From the NCBI GenBank assembly GCA_000934455.1, contig KN888558.1, positions 1 through 24,890 of the forward strand: a DNA stretch of 24,890 bases, read 5' to 3'. This document shows, in pieces, positions 13,801 to 22,800 of this stretch (position 1 is the first letter of the stretch; each line of letters begins with the position of its first letter). The notes beneath the pieces are model-generated. The model worked only from the letters and a program-made list of their open reading frames with translations. It had not been told where the DNA came from and ran no database searches. The stretch comes from Apostichopus parvimensis (taxonomy: Eukaryota; Echinodermata; Holothuroidea; Aspidochirotida; Stichopodidae). Made by a program: the position numbers and the translations under genes.

Positions 13801-16800
13801 GGCATATCTAATCAATTTAATTGAAAGATGCGACATGTTTTGATGGGTTTGGTTTAATTAACTGTTATACAGTCGAAAAGAATGAATCAAATCGGGACAT
13901 GGGAGTTTCATTAAAGAATTGTAAGAAAGAGAGGCTAAACACATAAATCAGAAATCATATTAAATTGTTGGAAAATACTTGTCAAAGACATTATTTAACC
14001 GGTATTAACTTCATTGAAAATACAACTAACAACTTCAAATTCCTCTGGGAAAATGAAAATTTCTGAGATCAATGAATCTACTTTGGCCATTTTGCGTGGG
14101 TTGAGTCAATGACCTACAGTATTCTTACTAAATATAAGGCAAAACAACATAAACAGCAAATATGAAAGCGATGGCCTATCTCAAAACAGAGTTGTAATAC
14201 TGCAGAGTTTACATCTAAGAATATTGAAAATCTTTGAGAGAAGTTACAAGCTACCATTGGCAATTGTTTACTCCATTGTGTTTAGCAAACAGTTCAAGCT
14301 GATTAAATAATAAAAACAGATTAAATTCATCATGAAGAACTGGCGTTCTCAAAATATTCACTTTCGTTAATAATCTTGAAATATCTTGAATGAGGTCTCA
14401 TCATATTGCAACCCCATCACTAGCAAACTACACCCATTGATTTATCCAAAACTGATTAATGGTGCACAGCATTCAATAACAAAGTTCTCAAAATTATCAT
14501 AGGAAAAATTAAAAATAAAATAGAACACTTACCTCCTGGTAATATTTGGAAGCCAACTCAAAGTTTTCGTTGACCTCCGCCTCTCGGGCGAAATGTCTCA
14601 ACTGTTCGTCGGTGGTGACCGGTGGGGGTACGGGTGTCTCATCCTCCAGGGAGAGGGCCTGCCCGAGGCCTACATGCATCTGGTCTACCAGGAATATGTA
14701 CAACTCACTCAAGAAGGACTCAAGCTCATCTTGGTCCTTAAAGTTACTCGTCTTCAGGTATTTCTCTCTCACTATCTTCACTACTGAATGCTAGTAGGGG
14801 GGAAAAAAATGAAAAAAACAAATTCCATTAATTTAAAGGTGATGAATATTCATTAAAATTGTTTTCCTGTGACAACAGTGCGCACTTACTTGGCTTCGTA
14901 AATTATGACAATTTAGCTTTCAACTTATTGAATTCCTGTGATTAAGATTTCAAGCCGTGGCACTTTTTAAGAAAAGTGATGCAGGATGGAAAGCCTGGGT
15001 ATCAAACCAAACAACATGATCCACACTCAACCCCATTTCCCTTATGTTGAGACTGTAACAGTGTGATAATGTTTTTTCGAGTGAGTGTCACAAGTCCCTT
15101 GGAAAGGGAGTATAGGCAGTGGTGATCACTTTTTCGGAACTGAAAAGTTGAGGAATTGCTTTTAAAGTAATTTGATTATCGGTAGTATGAAACTTCAGGA
15201 ACTAGTTTAGTGTCATAATGGGGCTTCCAGTGAGACATTCGTAACACCGGTAACTGAATGGTAAATCAACATTTTCTGCTGTGTAAGAGTACACAACTTA
15301 AAATGTTGCATGATAAATTAACATTGTCTGCTGGGTAAGAAGTACACAACTGAAAATGTTGCATGGTAAATTAACGTTGTCTGCTGGGTAAGAAGTACAC
15401 AACTGAAAATGTTGCATGGTAAATTAACATTGTCTGCTGGGTAAGAAGTACAGTATACAACTTAAAATGTTGCATGGTAAATCAACATTGTCTGCTGGGT
15501 AAGAAGTACACAACTTAAAATGTTGCATGGTAAATTAACATTGTCTGCTGGGTAAGAAGTACACAACTTGAAATTTTGCATGGTAAATTAACGTTGTCTG
15601 CTGGGTAAGAAGTACACAACTGAAAATGTTGCATGGTAAATTAACGTTGTCTGCTGGATAAGAAGTACACAACTGAAAATGTTGCATGGTAAATTAACGT
15701 TGTCTGCTGGGTAAGGAGTACACAACTTAAAATGTTGCATGGTAAATTAACATTGTCTGTTGGGTAAGAAGTATACAACTTAAAATGTTGCATGTATCAT
15801 TATTGTCTTTACTTCTTTAAACTGTTTTTTTTTTCACCAAATAACACAGCAATTTAGTACTATGTTTTTAATGTATTCAGTTTTCCCATATAGATGGTTT
15901 AAATAAAGTAGATATAATTTTAAGTAGTTTCAAATAAAGTAAATATGTATATCACAATTTTTGAAGGTATCTGGAATTTTCTAGTCTCACAGTTTTCTAT
16001 TTACATGAAGCAAGGGAATGACTGCCAAGAAAATTGACCAATTTCAATACAGTATCCACAAATTCTATGTCAGGGCTTTCCATGCAAATTTATCTGTAAT
16101 GAAGGCCTTGTTTGTTGAAACTTCAAGAAAAGAAAAAGGGATCATAATTGTCGATTCTCCCATTCTTTCAGAAACCCCTATCCTCTCATCAATGATGGCT
16201 TAAAATTATAAAAAAAAATATTTGTAAAGGAAGACAATCATTCTAGTTTTTGATGGAGAGTAAATCAGACCTTTGATGACATACTTACGAAACCAAAATT
16301 AAAAAATTGGCAAAAGTATAGGTTTATTTTGGTAAATTTAAAAGTAAGCAATTTTGCAAAGTTACCTTGATTTGTTCCTTGAATGCAAAATATTTGCCGG
16401 AGGTGTTGAGTTCATATATGAGCCTCCTCTTACGGTCTTCCATGGCTTCACCGTTACTCTGTAGCTGGTTGCTCTGAATCTCGTCACTGTACAATGTCCT
16501 GTAGAAAAATGGGGGGGGGGGGGGGCAAATGTTTTTATTAAAAATATATAATGAAAACATTAATTAACACAATATGTAAGTTATACAGATAATACCCATT
16601 CAAGCAATATAATAACTCATGTTTTTTACTCAAAGCACATTTTAACGGTGGCTTCACTGGAACACATGCATAAATTTGGATATATTTTGGCAAATACCTA
16701 CAGAAGTCTTGAAATTTCCTTGTTTGAGTTTAAATCAGACACATCATCTTCACCCATGACTGGATCCCAAGAATGTAATGATAGCATTCCCTCACTACCT

Positions 16801-19800
16801 CCCACCTCCCCCACCTCACCATTACTCCCACTACCTTCCAGACCTCAACCCGCACCCCATCCACCTCACCATCTCTCCAATGTATAAGGTTTACTCTACA
16901 AATAGAGGTGATCAGGTCATGCGTATATAAAGTATGAATGAATTAGAATTAAGACTAGCTAACTTTTAAGCCAAGTGGATTACTATATCCTTCAAGAATA
17001 GATCTAAAAGTGATTTGTAGAAATGGTATAAACAAGTTAGCTACAATAAGTGAAGAGGTACACTACTATGTGATTTGACACCACAGTATGGGAAGGCTTA
17101 GAAAGCCCAGACTTCTAGCAGACTTGATCTAAAAAAAAAAATGCCAAAGAAAAACTTGGAATCAAGATTACCTAAATTCATCCAGGACAAGATTTCCTAT
17201 TTTTGAGACCTGATGATGGAAGTCCTCTACCGCTCTTTGAGCTCCATTCGTCCTCCGAGGAAACAGAGGACGAGGTGGGATGTACTCTGCAACTCTATAA
17301 GATGGGGAGACAAGAAGTAAAAGTAAAGAAAGAGGAACAAAATCTAAGAAAAAAACGTGTGTCCCAACTCGAAAGAAAGATGCTTGTATGCCCGCTAGAC
17401 CTCATCGGTAATGTACATATCTGTTAAAAGCCATGAAGGAAAACACTGCTCAACTTTATGAGAGAAAGAGAGATATTTGACAGGTATGGAAGGAATGTAG
17501 TTAATAATAATCATAGTATTCCACTTTTATATAGCACTTTATACCAGCAATAGGTCTCAAAGCGCTTTACAGATGATATGTTACCCCTGATCAATGATAA
17601 CCTGTCCCAGAGACAATCCCTCCAGACGGCAGCAGTTATATACTGCGCCCAATGACAAGTTACCTCACAGGTACCCATTTAACCCCTGGGTGGAGAGAGG
17701 CAATTGAGATAAAGCATCTTGCCCAAGGACACAACGTAGTGAACTAGGCAGGAGTGGAACCAGCAATCCTTGGATCACAAGTCCGAGGCCTTATCCAATC
17801 TTCCACCACGCTCTATATATAGTTGCCTCGTATACTTCAGGCCCTATAAATGACTCCATACAAAAGGGGGGGGGGGGGGGGTTGGGAGGGGTTTGCTTAC
17901 CTACAAGAGGAGGGGGATATACAGTTATACAGTACACCTTAATATAACATTAAAATAAAACATCAATCACTTTCGTGTCCGAAGGCAGGTAAGGCCACCT
18001 CCAGATCATCCGTGGACAAATTATGGACCGAAATACCCCGAGGTAATCACATTTTTGTCATTTTTCGTACTGTTGGTTTGTATAGATTCCACCTATTTAG
18101 AGACCCTGCAGTTCATACAGATATATAAATACCTAAAATAACACATAATTACTTGCACTATGGAGACAGGTGTTTCAGATCTGCAGCTCCCGAAGTCTGG
18201 AACAATTTGCCAACAAAAATCCGTAGAACACCTAATCTTAATCGTTTCAAGACAGATTTGAAGACGTACCTTTTTAGCTGTTTTTAAACTGTCATTATAC
18301 TTCTTAGCCTGGTTTAATTGTTAATATTCCTTTTTTTACTTATTTTTTATTGTACAGCGCTTCGAGATTTCTGGAAGGCGCTATATAAGTATTACTTATT
18401 ATTATTACTCAATGTGGACGTGCTGCATCCTCACCTGTTAGCGAGTTCCTCCGGTGCTCTCTTGGGAACCACTGGTTTCTCTAACTCAAATTCAAGCATG
18501 ATGTAGGTTCTGGCTTCATCATATTGCATCCCTTCTAAGTTCTGTTGAGGTTGGGTCTCCGCCTCGGAGGCTGTGTCCGTACCCGGTGCGCTGGGCTTCA
18601 ACATCTGAGATGGCTGCTGTCGGAAATAAAATCATATTTCATCACTACAGATTGATACAGCTCTTAAAACTCATTATCGAGGATATTTTACAATTTCCAT
18701 GTCTTCACAAGTTTTCCGAAGGAAGGAACATAAATACATTTATGTATTGGGAAAGAGGCAACTACTGTACCACATGTTACTGCAAACAGTTATGTGACTT
18801 AAAGGGTGTGAAGACTCGCGCAAAAAGAAACGTCTAAGCCGGTAATCTGACCGAGTTTCGAATGAGGTGTAACAGAAGTGTTAGACACCACCATCGATCC
18901 CATAAAATACACACACAGCTTGCTACCGTCGGTAATTAGACACTAGTGTACAATCAGTACATACAGCTGCGGTCAATACCCACAGCACAGTGTACAAACG
19001 ATACAGTGATGGACATCTCAGGTCCAGCTAAAAATAACAAGGTATCACGTTTCATTACTGTCTGCATTTTGTAGCGACAAGAGAAAAACTTCACTTGCAA
19101 GCAACGGAAAGTTAACTTTTTAAAGATGGCGGCACGCTGTTTGGGGCGAGTCTTCAATGCCTTTATTTCAATCTGAAGGAAATGTCAATAGTATTGTTTG
19201 ACTATAGGCAGGTATGCTCTACTCTCGTATCCATCAATAGTAATACAATTTTACTCTAAGTTGAAAATATAGTTAAATCCATGTAGAGGAAATCAACGTC
19301 GATACAGAAAGAAAGAATTGAGCATTACTTAGGATTTATTTCACAAATCAGAGAACAGTATATTAACCCTGCACAATAGAGACGATAGCGTATTGGAAAG
19401 AACATAGATGCGAAGAAACGTTTAGAGCGTCACATAACTTTTCAAAATGAGCCTTTACAGCTAGTAGACCTTGGCTGGTAGTGAAGAAAGAATAAAAATA
19501 ACAGACATCTCACATATCCTACCAATCGATAAACAGACGATTTAACTTCATCACTTGTTATCAACAACTTTGGAAACATTCCATGAGTCAAAGTAACATG
19601 ATCAAAACATTATTGACAAACTTTAAACAACTATTCAATTCGGCAAGAGAGAATGCTAGATTGATTTCTTGACCTTACATTAACAAACGACCTAGATTTG
19701 ACAATGGCTTTTAATTGTCCTGTTCCTTATTTATTTATCTTTTTTTTCCTCTCCTTTTCTTCTTGTTTTTTTAGTAATTGAAGAATATAACCAACATACA

Positions 19801-22800
19801 GTAAATGCTTGAAAGAGTTGTCGCATTCTGTGCACTGAATGAGATATTCAGTTTTCATTATAAACTTCAATTCACAAATATACCCATGCAAAGAATTACA
19901 TCCATTTAATAACCTAAATTCACATATTTGTAAATGAAATAAATAAAGCAGTTGCTTCAGATGAAATGCAGTAATTTGTCAGCAGTATTCATGTTCAAAA
20001 TACTAAACTGTGCTTTTGTAATTTATTACTAGCTACAGCTGAGCAAGATATTGAAAGATGCAGCCTTTTTATTGTGACTAAATGTAAGGAAAAGACTGTG
20101 GTACCTATTTTTTAGCATGTAGCCTACTGTAAGACCAGACTTCTGCATTTTTAATTTTTTTTCTTCTTAATTTTATGCTGTTTGAAAAGCAGAAACGCAC
20201 AATTTTAACTAAAGGTATTTTAGCTATCAACTGGATTTTTAGTGCTACAGGAAGTAGTCCAACAAAAATATATGTAACATGACCAATGATATCTGTCTGT
20301 ACAGCATTATATCACTCCTCAAAATGGAAGGAAAGAAACCAGGAATGACTTGTAAGAAATTAAAACGAAAGAAAACTAATCCTGTGGGTATACTTGTCAG
20401 AACAGCAATGGTGCTTGGCCATCAAAATGATTCTTTAATTGAAGGGTAGACCAAGGAACTGGCAGATTGCTTTTACTCTAAATAAACTTGGTTTTAAGTG
20501 GGGTCTTTGGAGGGCAACTTCCAAGGAAATTCTTCAAACAGGATATTTAATTCACCTTCAACTATCGGACAGAGTCTGGCACAAAATTAATTTTGACATG
20601 TTATAGATCAATGATAATTAGTAACCTTCAAGAGAGCAGGTTTTAAGTTTTGAATACTATGATTAGCATGTCATAAGTCATGCGTTTAAACATCGGAGGC
20701 TTACCAATCAAAGTGGCTGAACTACTTAGTCTAGCATACAACATGTACATATCCATTAGTTCTTACTCCTCAGAAGTAACTTCAAATTCAATATGTTATA
20801 AATGGCCTCATAACAAACTTAGCAATGTTTTCTAAAGTTTTAAGGATAGGTGGTGTTCAGCTTCCATATTGTATAGCACTGTAGTTTATTATAATATGAA
20901 TTATAAAGAAAAAATTGTTTACTTATAGAAGATAGTAAGCTCTTATGTAAATTATTGTTGTTGTTTTACACGTCCTCATTTTTTATATTATTATAATTAT
21001 ATATATTACATTGTATTATCATACATTGACATGTGAGCCAACTTCAACCAGGGAGGGAAGTGTGGCTAGTGAGGCCTTTGCTGTAAAGTTGAACTGTGTG
21101 TGGTTTCTAGTGTATTGTCCTAGCTGAGGCAGTCTGCCTTGGAGTGTTGATGGCGAACAAGTTTATTCTAGTGTATTCCGGGGATTCAAAATTTGGCCTT
21201 CTTCCCCAAGAAGATGATATTTTAACTCACCTCGTTTTACCTATTCACCATCCCTTTAATTGCCAAGGAATGCAAACTTTACTTATTATAATATTGGATG
21301 TATATTCTTGGAGGAGACAACTTATAACTTAATATTATTGTCATTCCAGAGAAATATTACTTTAATTAAAATCTGTGCCTACAATTAGTAATGAGGAATT
21401 CACGGAACTCAATTATTTTTATGATGGGGGGGGGGGGGGGCTTACAACTATATAGTAATTAGTACTGGACTAAGCTGACATTCTTATACACGGTGCACTC
21501 CAAACCATTTCTCACTGGTCAACATCTTCAAGATATGTTGAAATATAGCATTCATGTTTTGTTAGACAATGACCTATCTACATAAACTTTCTGCCTAAAT
21601 GTATAATCCCTTAACTACAGCCCATGATGTAAACTCAAACAGTACTAACTTCAACAGTTCATATAAGCTAAAATGAGTTCCATTTCTCTTTCATGCTAGA
21701 AGTGAATGCTTATCAAACTATATATATATACATATAGTTAGCAATTATGTCAAAGTAATAAAAAATATTAAATGCTAGAGGTGAGTGTTTTTGTTTTTTT
21801 TTTACTTTTACTTTTACTTTTAAAATGACTCAAATTGAGGAAGAAATTTATGTGACATAACTTGTACCTAGTTTATAGTCTAGTACATTATCTGTGATAG
21901 GTTGAACAAGTGATTTGAAGAATTCTTTTTCACATGAAGTCAAATGTGAAACAAGTATGTAGTGAGAGAGAGATTATACAAATTTACAAGAAGAAAACAG
22001 AGTTACATATTACACATACACCATACAAAAGTTTCACAAATAATATAACAGAAAACAATTCCCAAAAAATATGGGCAAATAGTTAGCATACATTGCGTTC
22101 AAGGAGTAATTTAGAGTGTACCACTATGAAGGATACATGGCAGCAGTTTCAATTTTAATTCTGAACTACGAGGAGGAAGTTTTGAGAAGTAAATGAAGGC
22201 TTTTTAATTCGCACTAAAAGACAACATGAATGGTAAATGATTAATAAAAACAAACATACTTTTCTTGAACGCTAAATAGAGGTGTGAATGGATGGAAAAT
22301 AAAAATAAAACGTTGATTCAGTGCTGAGAATATGTGAACGATGCAACTTATAGGTGCGATGAAAAAAACAAAATCCATCCAATTAAAATATATGCATATT
22401 CATGAAGTAAAACTGTTATAAACTACTTCACAAGAATGAACCCATCTTAAATCTAAATATTATTAGTATCAATAAACAAAATAATGCATACGACCTTCAA
22501 GTTTACATTTCTTTGTTTTTTGGTGTTTTTTCTTGAAACAACTTTCATCAAGGGTTTTATGTTGTCATATTTTGTAAATAGCCCCCCCCCCTCCTCCTCC
22601 CTCAGATCCCATGAAATGTTAAATTTCTATTGTCAGAAGTGCAAACATTGAAGGATATGTATCCGGCTTATATTAGTGTATTTGTATAATGTTTTTATAA
22701 CCAAAGTATGGCCTTGTGTCTGGGAAGATTGTATGCCCGATCATCTCTGTTTCTGGTTGGGTGTGATATTTAAGGAATTTAGAGTAACCTTCACAGCATG

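Larger units (their letters stand above)
17295..18434. other. Intron b-c, largely mobile-element DNA
   Basis: This 1140-bp intron contains a tRNA-derived SINE (17501-17815, minus), a run of 16 G at 17866-17881 and a 5'-truncated LINE tail (18132-18412, plus). The 17930-18130 segment is of unknown origin. Confidence 0.88.

Noticed and set aside
14546..14794. Two plus-strand frames of 82 and 64 codons
   Set aside because: They are antisense shadows of exon e, which has clear conserved residues and splice sites on the minus strand.
16648..16887. 79-codon plus-strand frame with a Pro-rich end
   Set aside because: Its C-terminal half is CCACCTC low-complexity DNA within an intron, with no recognisable domain or supporting splice sites.
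17745..17815. Possible serine tRNA gene
   Set aside because: The A and B boxes are recognisable but the acceptor stem does not pair, and a SINE body and tail follow, so it is the head of a SINE.
19126..19176. First exon of a nested gene starting [11 protein letters not shown]
   Set aside because: The frame ends in TGA after 16 codons, before any usable donor, and no downstream exons were seen.
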